A stretch of 64,000 nucleotides of DNA from Bacteroidota bacterium. Its GTDB lineage: Bacteria > Bacteroidota > Bacteroidia > Chitinophagales > Chitinophagaceae. The notes below the pieces were generated by a model, which saw nothing but the letters and a program-made list of their open reading frames with translations, ran no database searches and was not told the DNA's origin. The position numbers and the translations under genes are program-made. Shown here in pieces: positions 25,493 through 34,481 of the stretch. The DNA is taken from NCBI GenBank assembly GCA_023428755.1, contig JAEYWX010000029.1:248001-312000 (forward strand). The letters run 5' to 3'. Each line of letters opens with the position of its first letter. The first letter of the stretch is position 1.

Positions 25493-25598
25493 AATGGCGT
25501 GTACATTTGGTAATGTTGCCAAAAATGGTTGCAGTTTAAAGTAATTCATTTCTGTCTATAAAGCTGTAGTGGTCTGTCGTCTATCGTCCGTCGTCTTC

Positions 25599-26003
25599 TT
25601 AGTCTACAAATCGTGCACGTTGCTCCGGTGTAGGCAACATACAACTCTCTTGTTTCCCAAACCATTTGTAACGGTTGCGGCCAACCCATTTATAAATAGC
25701 ATCCCGCAGAAAGGCAGGAATGATGATCAATGCATACAGGAGTTCCCAGCCGCCATCTAAATGCCGGCACACTTTTAAAGCAGCTGTTGATTCACGGTAA
25801 GCAATTCCATCTTCAATAAAGATCACAGAAGTAAGAACCGTGGGATCAATCTTGTATTGTGGTAAAATTTCCTGTGCAGTAGTTCCTTGTAACGAACCAA
25901 ATTTCAATTTGCCTTTTTTATCTCTTTTCAGTGCAAACTGGATCCAGAAATTACAGAAATTGCAAACGCCATCAAATAAAACCAATCGGTTTGGATGTTC
26001 CAT
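25599..26003 (-). CDS. DCC1-like thiol-disulfide oxidoreductase (DUF393)
   Basis: A 134-residue protein beginning MEHPNRLVLFDGVCNFCNFW. FDGVCNFCN is the DxxCxxC motif of the DCC family, a thioredoxin-like fold with two redox cysteines. Further landmarks are LKFGSLQGTTAQEIL, a strand VIFIEDG, and the C-terminal amphipathic or membrane-associated segment YALIIIPAFLRDAIYKWVGRNRYKWFG, usual in this family. The partner protein and redox substrate are unknown. It lies downstream of yebC in the same direction, but a strong terminator separates them. Confidence 0.9.
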   Translation of the reverse strand: MEHPNRLVLFDGVCNFCNFWIQFALKRDKKGKLKFGSLQGTTAQEILPQYKIDPTVLTSVIFIEDGIAYRESTAALKVCRHLDGGWELLYALIIIPAFLRDAIYKWVGRNRYKWFGKQESCMLPTPEQRARFVD

Positions 26004-26030
26004 ACTTTAAAGATATTGGATGATCGCTGA

Positions 26031-26065
26031 AAAACGAAAGGCTGCTAACTGCAGCCTTTCGTTTT
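26031..26065 (-). terminator. Intrinsic terminator after yebC
   Basis: AAAACGAAAGGCTGC and GCAGCCTTTCGTTTT are a perfect 15-bp inverted repeat with a 5-nt loop and U-runs on both strands. Confidence 0.85.
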
Positions 26066-26104
26066 ATTATTTCGTACTTCCAACTTTGTACTTTGTATTT
26101 GTGC

Positions 26105-26827
26105 TTATCCCATGTTATGAAACACTTTCTGCACATCATCATCCTGTTCCAGGCGTTCAATTAATTTACTTACATCTTCGGCCTGTTCATCCGTTACAGG
26201 AACAGTTGTTGTGGGGATCCATTCCAGTTCGGCACTCAGTGGTGTAATGCCTTTATCTTCCAGTGCTTTTTGCATGTTGCCAAAATCTGCAAAGGCACAA
26301 CGTACCACCAATACGTCTTCACCATTCTCGCCGCTTCCTTCACCCAGTTCTTCCAAACCAAAATCGATCAGCTCCAGTTCCATTTCTTCGGCATTCAATC
26401 CTTCAGGTTTTAATTTGAACACACCCATTTTTTTAAACTGGAAACTTACTGATCCACTATTACCCAATGCACCGCCGCCTTTATTGAAATGGCTTTTTAC
26501 ATTGGCTACTGTACGTACATGGTTATCGGTTGCAGTTTCAACCAGTATTGCTACACCATGTGGCGCATATCCTTCGTACAAGATTTCATCGTAGTTAATG
26601 AGTTCTTTTCCCTGCGCCCGTTTAATAGCAGCTTCTACACGGTCTTTGGGCATACCCACACTGCGGGCATTCTGAAAGCAACGACGCAACGCAGCATTTG
26701 TGCCGGGATCAGGACCGCCGGCTTTCACGGCAATTACAATCTCTTTCCCAATACGGGTAAACTGCTTGGCCATTCTGTCCCAGCGGGCAAACATGGTACT
26801 CTTTCTTACTTCAAAAATCCGTCCCAT
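26105..26827 (-). CDS. yebC: YebC/PmpR-family transcriptional or translational regulator
   Basis: A 240-residue protein of the YebC/TACO1 family. It has FARWDRMAKQFTRIGKEIVIAVKAGGPDPGTN at the N-terminus, ARSVGMPKDRVEAAIKRA near residue 58, and GGALGNSGSVSFQFKKMGVF near residue 115. Members bind DNA as regulators or aid ribosomes stalled on proline-rich stretches. The N-terminus MGRIFEVRKSTMF is the Bacteroidota variant. Monocistronic between a terminator and a 216 bp spacer before the permease gene. EF-P, another factor for polyproline translation, is also encoded in this window (38090-38656) but not in the same operon. Confidence 0.93.
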   Translation of the reverse strand: MGRIFEVRKSTMFARWDRMAKQFTRIGKEIVIAVKAGGPDPGTNAALRRCFQNARSVGMPKDRVEAAIKRAQGKELINYDEILYEGYAPHGVAILVETATDNHVRTVANVKSHFNKGGGALGNSGSVSFQFKKMGVFKLKPEGLNAEEMELELIDFGLEELGEGSGENGEDVLVVRCAFADFGNMQKALEDKGITPLSAELEWIPTTTVPVTDEQAEDVSKLIERLEQDDDVQKVFHNMG

Positions 26828-26995
26828 TATAAATCAGTTTTTAGTTTGTAGTATGTGGTTTTTTGTTCCCGGCTTTCTCTCATCCAGCATCTGCATAGGC
26901 GTCGCACTCTTGTACAGTTCATCCTTTATTCAGCCTTTTTTGAAACCAATGCGGGTGATGCTTCGGGTCGCAAATTTAGTGGAATGGCCGTAAAC

Positions 26996-27027
26996 AAAAA
27001 ACCGTTCCTGTTGCAGGAACGGTTTTA
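26996..27027 (-). terminator. Intrinsic terminator of the permease gene
   Basis: AAAACCGTTCCTG and CAGGAACGGTTTT form a perfect hairpin with loop ttg, U-rich on the minus-strand side, 17 bp past the stop codon. Confidence 0.85.
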
Positions 27028-27043
27028 AAATCATGATTATTTA

Positions 27044-28576
27044 TCAATCACGCTTTTCAAAATCAGAAGCGTGTGGCAATATCTCACTAAAGTTTTTCAG
27101 TTTGCTGTGATGGCGGCTGTAGAGGAAATACACTACCAGACCAACAGCCATCCAGATAAACGCCACTTTCAACGTTTGTGAATCCAGACCAATAATCATA
27201 GCTGTACAAATGATCACACCCAAAGAAGATACAACCGGGTAAATCGGTGTTCGGAACGGACGTTTAATGTTGGGTTCTTTTACTCGTAAAATCCATACGC
27301 CGGCACTTACCAGTACAAAGGCGAAGAGTGTACCAAACGATGTAAGATCACCGGCCACATGACCCGGCACAAATGCCGCAAACAATCCCACAAATACAAA
27401 CAATATCCAGTTGGCTTTGTACGGCGTTTTAAACTTTGGATGCAGTTCGCCAAATGCTTTTGGAATTAATCCATCATTACTCATTGTATAGAAAATACGG
27501 CTCTGGCCCATCAACATCACCAAAATTACAGAAGAGAAACCGGCAAGAATAGCAACGGTAACTGCAGTAGCCAGCCAGCCATAACCTGTCATGTATTGCG
27601 AAATGGCGTAGGCAACTGATGCTTCACGGCCTTTTTCAGGATCAACAAAATCTTTCCAGTTGGCAACGCCCGTTAACACATGGCCGAAAAGTATGTAAAG
27701 GATAGTACAAACAACCAGTGAACCAAGAATACCGATAGGCATATCACGCTTTGGATTTTTTGCTTCCTGTGCCGCTGTACTCACCGCATCAAAACCAATA
27801 AAGGCAAAAAATACAATGGCTGCACCACCAAGCACACCTCCCCATCCATGTTTGTTCCAGCCGGTATAATCAGCAATTACTTTACCGGCCTGATCAACAA
27901 CCGGAGCTGTTCCTTCAGGAATCAAATAAGGAGTATGATTTTCGGGCTTAATGAACTGCCAGCCCAACGCAATAAATAATAATACAATGCCTACTTTAAT
28001 GAACACGATCACCATGTTTACAATGGCACTTTCCTGTGTTCCTTTAATTAATAATAATGTAAGCAATAACAAAACGATCAGTGCCGGTGCATTCATAATT
28101 CCTGAGTGGTGCACACCTGCTGAATCAGTAAAGCTTTCAAACGGGGAATGGCTCCATTCATAGGGAATCGCTCCTCCCAGCAGCTTGTTTAAATATTCGC
28201 TCCAGGCAATGGACACGGTAGCAGCACCAAGAGCATATTCCATAATCAATGCCCAGCCAATGATCCATGCTACTAATTCGCCCATGGTAGTATAGCTGTA
28301 TGCATACGCACTACCTGCAATGGGAATCATAGCAGCAAACTCAGCATAACATAAACCGGCAAATGCGCAACCAACGGCTGCTACAATAAAAGAGAGGGTA
28401 ACACCCGGGCCAGCGGCTTGTCCCGCAGCTGCAGCCGTACGCACAAACAGTCCTGCGCCAATAATGGCACCAATACCTAATGCAACCAGATTTCCTGCGC
28501 CCAGTGTACGTTTCAAGCCTTTTCCTTCGGCCTGGGCAAGCATTTGTTCCAGTGGTTTCTTTGCAAATAAACTCAT
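27044..28576 (-). CDS. APC-family amino acid permease (cationic amino acid transporter-like)
   Basis: A 510-residue inner-membrane transporter with about 12-14 helices. Helix 1 carries GAGNLVALGIGAIIGAGLFV near residue 25, the APC substrate-binding motif with the unwound GIGAIIG segment. FFAFIGFDAVSTAAQEAKNP near residue 255 is the helix 6 motif typical of the CAT/YfnA branch. A long extracytoplasmic loop of about 30 residues (GWQFIKPENHTPYLIPEG) lies between helices. It probably imports amino acids with protons; the exact substrate is unknown. Single gene with its own terminator. Confidence 0.92.
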   Translation of the reverse strand: MSLFAKKPLEQMLAQAEGKGLKRTLGAGNLVALGIGAIIGAGLFVRTAAAAGQAAGPGVTLSFIVAAVGCAFAGLCYAEFAAMIPIAGSAYAYSYTTMGELVAWIIGWALIMEYALGAATVSIAWSEYLNKLLGGAIPYEWSHSPFESFTDSAGVHHSGIMNAPALIVLLLLTLLLIKGTQESAIVNMVIVFIKVGIVLLFIALGWQFIKPENHTPYLIPEGTAPVVDQAGKVIADYTGWNKHGWGGVLGGAAIVFFAFIGFDAVSTAAQEAKNPKRDMPIGILGSLVVCTILYILFGHVLTGVANWKDFVDPEKGREASVAYAISQYMTGYGWLATAVTVAILAGFSSVILVMLMGQSRIFYTMSNDGLIPKAFGELHPKFKTPYKANWILFVFVGLFAAFVPGHVAGDLTSFGTLFAFVLVSAGVWILRVKEPNIKRPFRTPIYPVVSSLGVIICTAMIIGLDSQTLKVAFIWMAVGLVVYFLYSRHHSKLKNFSEILPHASDFEKRD

Positions 28577-28728
28577 ACTTGATTGGTTATAGTTTTACGA
28601 TTACGAACAGTAATAAGGCGGAAAAATAGAGATTTATTGCAAATAACCATCAAAAGATTTATTAACGGTTTACGTAAGCTTCTGTGCAACCCGAAAGCCG
28701 TATATTGCGGCTCATTTAAAGAAAGCGC

Positions 28729-29991
28729 ATGGGTAAAGGAAACCGGTTAACGATCTACATTATTGCAGCCATGATATTGGGTATTGTGGTAGGTTACATC
28801 ATCCACACAACTGCATCAGACGAAACGATTCAAAGCTTTTCCAAAAACATTAAACTGCTCAGCAGCATCTTCATCCGTTTGGTTCAAATGATTATTGCGC
28901 CGCTGGTATTTGCTACGCTGGTGGTGGGTATTGCAAAACTCGGCGATCTCAAAGCGGTGGGAAGAGTTGGCGGTAAAGCTTTGCTTTGGTTTGTTTCGGC
29001 TTCGCTGGTATCCTTATTGCTGGGTTTGCTGCTCGTAAATATATTTAAGCCCGGCACGCATATTAATTTATCACAGGCCGATACGGAAGGGGTGAAGGAT
29101 CTGATGACGAAGACCTCCAGTTTTTCACTTCAGAATTTTGTAGAACACATCATTCCCAAAAGTTTGTTTGAGGCGATGGCCACCAACGAAATATTGCAGA
29201 TCGTGATCTTCTCTATATTCTTTGGGGTAGCAGCATCGGCCATTGGCGATTATACCAAGCCATTGATCAAGGCGCTGGATGTTGCATCGCACATCATTTT
29301 AAAAATGGTGAACTATGTAATGAACTTTGCACCCATTGGTGTATTTGGTGCATTGGCTGCGGTAGTAGCTGCAAAAGGACTCGGCATTTTCCAGTTTTAT
29401 CTTGTTTACTTTCTTTACTTCCTGATAGGAATTGCTGTACTGTGGGTTATTTTAATAGGTGTGGGATTTTTAATTCTCGGGCCACATCGCATGAAAGTAT
29501 TGCTGCGCCGCATTGGCGGGCCGTTATTGATCGCTTTCAGTACCACCAGCAGCGAAGCGGTGTTTCCCAAACTAACGGAGGAGCTTGAACGCTTTGGTTG
29601 TAAAGATAAAATTGTGGCGTTTGTATTACCGCTTGGTTATTCGTTTAACCTCGATGGCAGTATGATGTATATGACCTTTGCGAGTTTAGCCATTGCTCAG
29701 GCATACGGTATTCAGCTCGATCTTGGAACACAATTGGTGATGCTGCTGGTATTAATGCTCACCAGTAAAGGTATTGCCGGTGTACCACGTGCATCGCTGG
29801 TAGTAGTGTTGGCTACCTGTGCCATGTTCAATATTCCACCCGAAGGTGTGGCATTGATCCTTCCCATTGACCATTTCTGCGATATGTTCCGTAGTGCAAC
29901 CAATGTAGTGGGTAATGCATTGGCAACATCCGTTGTAAGTAAATGGGAAGGCGAGCTGCAGGATGGGCATGATCATGCAGCAGATATTTGA
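28729..29991 (+). CDS. Dicarboxylate/amino acid:cation symporter (DAACS, GltP-like)
   Basis: A 420-residue glutamate-transporter homologue. FIRLVQMIIAPLVFATLVVGIAKLGD near residue 45 is the helix 2 signature. STTSSEAVFPKLTEELE near 268 is hairpin 1 with the serine-rich tip, NLDGSMMYMTFASLAIAQA near 302 is the NMDGT-like helix 7 motif with T replaced by S, and KGIAGVPRASLVVV near 350 is hairpin 2. It imports dicarboxylates or acidic amino acids with H+ or Na+. The gene begins a plus-strand cluster of four genes up to 33382 with short gaps. Confidence 0.92.
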   Translation: MGKGNRLTIYIIAAMILGIVVGYIIHTTASDETIQSFSKNIKLLSSIFIRLVQMIIAPLVFATLVVGIAKLGDLKAVGRVGGKALLWFVSASLVSLLLGLLLVNIFKPGTHINLSQADTEGVKDLMTKTSSFSLQNFVEHIIPKSLFEAMATNEILQIVIFSIFFGVAASAIGDYTKPLIKALDVASHIILKMVNYVMNFAPIGVFGALAAVVAAKGLGIFQFYLVYFLYFLIGIAVLWVILIGVGFLILGPHRMKVLLRRIGGPLLIAFSTTSSEAVFPKLTEELERFGCKDKIVAFVLPLGYSFNLDGSMMYMTFASLAIAQAYGIQLDLGTQLVMLLVLMLTSKGIAGVPRASLVVVLATCAMFNIPPEGVALILPIDHFCDMFRSATNVVGNALATSVVSKWEGELQDGHDHAADI

Positions 29992-30042
29992 TAACGAAGC
30001 AAAAAAAGAAATTAATACGATCGATTAAAAGCATACGAAAAT

Positions 30043-31017
30043 ATGAAACGAAGATTGATACAGTTTGGAATGATGTTATGGATGATAATGGGCATTAACA
30101 GTGTAATTGCCCAGAAGCAGGTGAATGTGCGGGTGTTTAACCAATACGAAGCGCCTGCCGATAAGTTCACTGTAGATGGAGTAGAATATAAAACAACCAA
30201 AGACGGAACCATCAGTATTACACTCAATGCTGCTGATTCAATCACCTTTGCCGGTAAAGAATACAATGAAAAAAAATATGCAGCAGCCGATATTTCAGAT
30301 GGAATGACAATTGAGCTGTACAAACAATTTACGTGGAAGGATATCCTCAACCCCATGTTTTATATTAAGTATGGTGGTTTGTGGCTGCTGTTGTTCATCA
30401 TCTTTGCTGAAACAGGTTTGTTTGTCGGGTTCTTTTTACCGGGCGACAGTTTGTTGTTCGTTGCCGGCATTTACAGCAGCAACCTGGCTCATGAGTTTTT
30501 GAAACTGATTGGCATGGGAGGGGTTCGAAACGAGTGGCTGGAATTAGTGGTGCTTTGTTCATTGATTTCGTTGGCTGGTATTATTGGTAATCTTGTTGGA
30601 TACTGGACAGGCAGAAAAATAGGCCCGGCCATGTACAACTGGAAAGATAATTTACTCTTTAAAAAACGTTACCTGCACGAAGCGCATGATTTCTATGAAA
30701 AACATGGCGGTGGTGCTATTGTGTTTGCAAGGTTTCTTCCGTTCATCCGCACCTTTGCACCCATCGTTGCCGGTATTGTAGGGATGGATCGTAAGAAGTT
30801 TGTTTTTTATAATGTGGTTGGATGTATTGCCTGGGTGGTAAGTATGATTTTCGCAGGCCACTTCTTACAAATTTGGGTAAAGAACCAGTTTGGGATTGAA
30901 CTCAAAGATAAACTGGAGTTGATTGTGATTATTATTATTGCTGTAACCACTGCTCCTGTATTCTGGAAATTCTTTTTTGGTAAAAAAGCTCCCAAACCCG
31001 GAACTAACCCCGAATAA
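30043..31017 (+). CDS. DedA-family membrane protein with an extra exported N-terminal domain
   Basis: A 324-residue protein. Residues 1-23 are a signal-like segment (MKRRLIQFGMMLWMIMGINS). Residues 24-95 form an extra beta-rich domain (VNVRVFNQYEAPADKFTVDG, then ISITLNAADSITFAGKEYNE). From about residue 110 follows the DedA/VTT core, with FVGFFLPGDSLLFVAGIY, YWTGRKIGP, FARFLPFIRTFAPIVAGIVGM and the C-terminal helix. DedA proteins flip or transport lipids such as undecaprenyl phosphate. The start 30043 follows gltP by 51 bp and the MFS gene follows by 8 bp. The extra domain is unusual and could sense or bind envelope material. Confidence 0.85.
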   Translation: MKRRLIQFGMMLWMIMGINSVIAQKQVNVRVFNQYEAPADKFTVDGVEYKTTKDGTISITLNAADSITFAGKEYNEKKYAAADISDGMTIELYKQFTWKDILNPMFYIKYGGLWLLLFIIFAETGLFVGFFLPGDSLLFVAGIYSSNLAHEFLKLIGMGGVRNEWLELVVLCSLISLAGIIGNLVGYWTGRKIGPAMYNWKDNLLFKKRYLHEAHDFYEKHGGGAIVFARFLPFIRTFAPIVAGIVGMDRKKFVFYNVVGCIAWVVSMIFAGHFLQIWVKNQFGIELKDKLELIVIIIIAVTTAPVFWKFFFGKKAPKPGTNPE

Positions 31018-31025
31018 CGATTGCT

Positions 31026-32285
31026 ATGCTTGCCCGTTCATCAACCTCTGTTTTATCGTTGCCCGTTATTGTTGCTGCGCTTGGGTATTTTGTTGATATC
31101 TATGATCTGTTGCTGTTCACCATTGTGCGTGAACCAAGTGTAGTTGGGGTTGGCATTGATAAGGCTGATACAGCGGCAATGATCGCAGCCAGTACAAAAA
31201 TTATCAACTGGCAAATGGTTGGTTTGCTCATTGGGGGAATTTTGTGGGGTGTGATTGGCGATAAGAAAGGAAGATTGAGCGTACTCTTTGGTTCCATCCT
31301 TTTATATTCAGTTGCCAATTTTGTTACAGGTTATGTTACAACAGTTGATCAATATGCCTACGCCCGTTTTGTTGCCGGTATTGGTTTAGCCGGTGAGTTA
31401 GGTGCCGGTATTACGTTGGTGAGTGAATTACTTCCCAAAAACAAAAGAGGCATTGGTACATCGTTAGTGGCAGGTATTGGTTTATTCGGTGCTGTGTTTG
31501 CTTATTTTACTTATCAGTTTACTGACGATTGGCGGCTTTGTTATAAAATCGGCGGCGGACTTGGCATTGGTTTGTTGTTACTTCGTGTGAGCGTTGCCGA
31601 GAGTGGAATGTTCAATGAAGTGAAAGATAAGAAAGTGTCGAGAGGAAACATCCTGATGTTTTTTAATAATGCAGCACGCTTCCGCAAATATATTCTGGCT
31701 ATTTTAATTGGTTTACCAACATGGTACGTGATTGGAATATTGGTAAACCTGAGTAATCGATTTGCTAAGGAATTTTATGGGGATACAGCAATTGATAGCG
31801 GAAGGGCCATCATGTTTGCTTATGCAGCTATCGCAGTTGGCGATATTTTAATTGGTTTTGTAAGCCAGTATTTTAAAAGCAGAAAAAAAGCATTGTTCCT
31901 TTTTTACGGCTTAACGATCATTGGAATTGCATTATTCTTTTCTCCGCTCAATAATTCCGATACTGCCATGTACATCATTTGCACATGGCTTGGTTTCAGC
32001 ACCGGTTTCTGGGCCATTTTTGTAACCATGGGTGCCGAACAGTTCGGTACCAACCTTCGTGCTACTGCTGCCACTACGATTCCCAACATGGTAAGAGGCG
32101 CATTGCCGTTGATCAATTTAATGTTCCTCAACTTATTTCAAAAATCCTGGGGCTGGGGTCTTACTCAAAGTGGTATTGTTACAGCAGTTGTAGTGATTAG
32201 TGTTACTTTGGTAGCAGCCTATTTTACAGAAGAAACATTTCATAAAGATTTGAATTATGTGGAAGGCGAGGAGATGTTACCGTAA
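31026..32285 (+). CDS. Major facilitator superfamily transporter
   Basis: A 419-residue transporter with 12 predicted helices. The loop between helices 2 and 3 reads WGVIGDKKGRLSVL, the MFS signature GxxxDKxGRR. ARFVAGIGLAGELGAGITLVSELLPKNKRGIG at helices 4-5 is characteristic of the metabolite:proton symporter branch (sugar or organic acid porters). A DDW segment after helix 6 and the C-terminal AYFTEETFHKDLNYVEG tail complete it. The substrate is unknown. It starts 8 bp after the DedA gene, so the two are co-transcribed. Confidence 0.88.
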   Translation: MLARSSTSVLSLPVIVAALGYFVDIYDLLLFTIVREPSVVGVGIDKADTAAMIAASTKIINWQMVGLLIGGILWGVIGDKKGRLSVLFGSILLYSVANFVTGYVTTVDQYAYARFVAGIGLAGELGAGITLVSELLPKNKRGIGTSLVAGIGLFGAVFAYFTYQFTDDWRLCYKIGGGLGIGLLLLRVSVAESGMFNEVKDKKVSRGNILMFFNNAARFRKYILAILIGLPTWYVIGILVNLSNRFAKEFYGDTAIDSGRAIMFAYAAIAVGDILIGFVSQYFKSRKKALFLFYGLTIIGIALFFSPLNNSDTAMYIICTWLGFSTGFWAIFVTMGAEQFGTNLRATAATTIPNMVRGALPLINLMFLNLFQKSWGWGLTQSGIVTAVVVISVTLVAAYFTEETFHKDLNYVEGEEMLP

Positions 32286-32385
32286 GCCCTTATCTCCTAA
32301 AGGGAGATATAAAGCACACTGGAATGAAAGAGAATATTGAAAATAATCATGATGTTACAAGTTCCCCCTCAAAGGGGCGGAGGGG
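32286..32385. repeat. Short inverted cctttaggg / cccctcaaagggg units around the glycosyltransferase start
   Basis: The spacer after the MFS gene carries atctcctaaagggagat, a small palindrome, and the first codons of the next gene carry ccccctcaaaggggcgg. Such units are typical intergenic elements in Bacteroidota; here one falls inside the predicted coding start. Confidence 0.4.
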
Positions 32386-33382
32386 GCTTAAATTTCTACT
32401 CATCCGTTTCAGTTCCATCGGCGATATTGTATTAACTACTCCCGTTGTTCGTTGTTTAAAACAACAGGTACCCGATGCCGAAGTGCACTATCTCACTAAA
32501 TTCAGTTTTCATAAAGTCATTGCTTCCAATCCCTACATCGACAAATTTCATTATCTCAATAACGATTGGGATCTGTTACTGCACGAATTGAAGGAAGAAC
32601 AGTTTGATTACATCATTGATCTGCATCACAACCTGCGTACATTAAAGATCAAAAAGGAACTGAAAGTAAAATCATTTTCATTCAACAAACTGAATGTACA
32701 GAAGTGGTTGCTTACGAATTTAAAGATCAATCGTATGCCTGCAGTGCATATTGTTGACCGCTGTATGGATACAGTACAATCATTTGGCGTAAAGAACGAT
32801 GGCAAAGGCCTGGATTATTTTATACCCAAAGAGGAAGAAACTAAACAGGAGGATTTGCCGCATGCGCATGCATTAGGATATATTGGTTTAGTAATTGGTG
32901 CAGCGCATGCCACCAAAAAATTACCGGTGCATCAGTTGCAAAAATTATGTGCTGCATTGCATCATCCCATCGTGCTGTTAGGTGGACCCGATGACCGGGC
33001 AGCAGGTGATCAAATTGCAGGGATCGATCCTGTAAAAATTTACAATGCCTGTGGTAAGTTTTCCATTAACGAAAGTGCTGATCTTGTACGAAAAGCAAAA
33101 CTGATCATCAGTCACGATACGGGGTTGATGCATATTGCCGCAGCGTTTAAAAAGCCCATCATTAGTGTGTGGGGCAACACGGTTCCTGTATTTGGTATGA
33201 CACCTTACTATGGAAACAATCCCGTTACAACTGTTCAGTTCCAGGTAAATGATCTTGGTTGCCGTCCCTGCTCAAAAATTGGTCATGATGCCTGTCCGAA
33301 AAAACATTTCAAATGCATGGAACTGCAGGATGTAGAAGCCATTGCTGCTACGGCACAAAGCTGGGCAAAGGAATTACGATAA
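32324..33382 (+). CDS. Glycosyltransferase family 9 (ADP-heptose:LPS heptosyltransferase-like)
   Basis: A 352-residue GT-B transferase. The core begins near residue 23 with LKFLLIRFSSIGDIVLTTPVVRCLKQQ, the family 9 start. FDYIIDLHHNLRT is near residue 105, and IISHDTGLMHIAAAFKKPIISVWGNT near 262 is the donor-binding motif with the conserved DTG and H. It adds heptose to lipopolysaccharide inner core; hldD elsewhere in the window (46878-47858) supplies the sugar donor. The first 20 residues (ending SPSKGRRG) are coded by a repeat-like G/C-rich unit and are probably not conserved, so the true start is uncertain. Ends in a terminator shared with mdh. Confidence 0.88.
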   Translation: MKENIENNHDVTSSPSKGRRGLKFLLIRFSSIGDIVLTTPVVRCLKQQVPDAEVHYLTKFSFHKVIASNPYIDKFHYLNNDWDLLLHELKEEQFDYIIDLHHNLRTLKIKKELKVKSFSFNKLNVQKWLLTNLKINRMPAVHIVDRCMDTVQSFGVKNDGKGLDYFIPKEEETKQEDLPHAHALGYIGLVIGAAHATKKLPVHQLQKLCAALHHPIVLLGGPDDRAAGDQIAGIDPVKIYNACGKFSINESADLVRKAKLIISHDTGLMHIAAAFKKPIISVWGNTVPVFGMTPYYGNNPVTTVQFQVNDLGCRPCSKIGHDACPKKHFKCMELQDVEAIAATAQSWAKELR

Positions 33383-33418
33383 TAAAAAACGGTTGCAGAT
33401 TCTGCAACCGTTTTTTAT
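33383..33418. terminator. Bidirectional terminator between the glycosyltransferase and mdh
   Basis: AAAAAACGGTTGCAGA and TCTGCAACCGTTTTTT form a long perfect hairpin between two convergent genes, with U-runs in both directions. Confidence 0.9.
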
Positions 33419-33441
33419 TATCAAATTATCTGATTTTCAAA

Positions 33442-34371
33442 TTAAAGTGTCTTCAATACATCATTCATATTCCGTACTGCATCTGCACTTTTGTTGAAAG
33501 CAGCTTGTTCATCTGCATTCAATTCAAAGTCGATGATCTTTTCCCAACCGTTGCGGCCAATAGTTACAGGAACACCTAAGCAAATATCTTTTTGTCCATA
33601 TTCACCATCCAATGCTACGCAGCAGGTGAAGAGTTTCTTTTCATCACGCAAAATGCTTTCAACCAATGCAGCTCCTGCAGCACCCGGTGCATACCATGCA
33701 CTGGTTCCAATTAATGCAGTAAGTGTTGCACCACCCACCATTGTATCTTTTACAATTTTCTCTTGCTGTTCAGCAGATAAGAACTTCGTTACAGGAACAC
33801 TGTTCCATGTAGCTAAACGGATCAACGGAATCATCGTTGTATCGCCATGACCACCAACTACCACTGCATTCAAATCAGAAGGTGAGCAACCTAAGTGTTG
33901 GCTCAACTGATATTTAAAGCGGCTGCTGTCAAGTGTACCACCCATACCAATAATACGGTTCTTTGGTAAGCCGGTTGATGTTAATGCCAGATACGTCATT
34001 GTATCCATCGGGTTACTGATCACAATGATGATGGCATTGGGAGAATATTTCAGGATGTTTTCGCAAACAGATTTTACAATACCTGCGTTTACACCAATCA
34101 GTTCTTCACGGGTCATGCCGGGTTTACGTGGTAAGCCGGAAGTAATTACCACTACATCACTGTTAGCCGTTTTGCTGTAGTCGTTTGTGCTGCCAACGAT
34201 CTTTGTATCAAAACCAAGCAAGGTTGCTGTCTGCATCATATCCTGCGCCTTCCCTTCCGCAACGCCTTCTTTGATATCGAGCAGTACAAGTTCAGAACAC
34301 AATTCTTTACGGGCAATATTATCAGCACAGGTAGCTCCAACGGCACCGGCACCTACTACAGTAACTTTCAT
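33442..34371 (-). CDS. mdh: Malate dehydrogenase (LDH/MDH family)
   Basis: From ATG 34371 the enzyme has 309 residues, the usual length. VVGAGAVGATCADNIA is the NAD-binding glycine motif. VVITSGLPRKPGMTREELIGVN near residue 78 carries the paired Arg residues with the spacing of malate rather than lactate dehydrogenases. VISNPMDTMTYLA follows near 117, and VVVGGHGDTTMIPL near 172 has the catalytic His. It interconverts malate and oxaloacetate in the TCA cycle. A longer in-frame start would add 35 residues across the promoter box at 34409-34416 and is rejected. Single gene. Confidence 0.93.
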   Translation of the reverse strand: MKVTVVGAGAVGATCADNIARKELCSELVLLDIKEGVAEGKAQDMMQTATLLGFDTKIVGSTNDYSKTANSDVVVITSGLPRKPGMTREELIGVNAGIVKSVCENILKYSPNAIIIVISNPMDTMTYLALTSTGLPKNRIIGMGGTLDSSRFKYQLSQHLGCSPSDLNAVVVGGHGDTTMIPLIRLATWNSVPVTKFLSAEQQEKIVKDTMVGGATLTALIGTSAWYAPGAAGAALVESILRDEKKLFTCCVALDGEYGQKDICLGVPVTIGRNGWEKIIDFELNADEQAAFNKSADAVRNMNDVLKTL

Positions 34372-34408
34372 GGACCAAGTATTTTTTAAGTGAAGTATAA
34401 ATGTGGCG

Positions 34409-34416
34409 CAAAGGTA
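34409..34416 (-). promoter_or_regulatory. -7 box of mdh
   Basis: On the minus strand TACCTTTG matches TAnnTTTG. A TTG lies 20 bp upstream of it (in cttttgactttt), the spacing expected for the Bacteroidota -33 element. Confidence 0.65.
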
Positions 34417-34481
34417 TTGGAGGAAAGCTGAAAAGTCAAAAGAAGGAATTACTATCTTTAAGCAAACCAAAAACAACCCAT

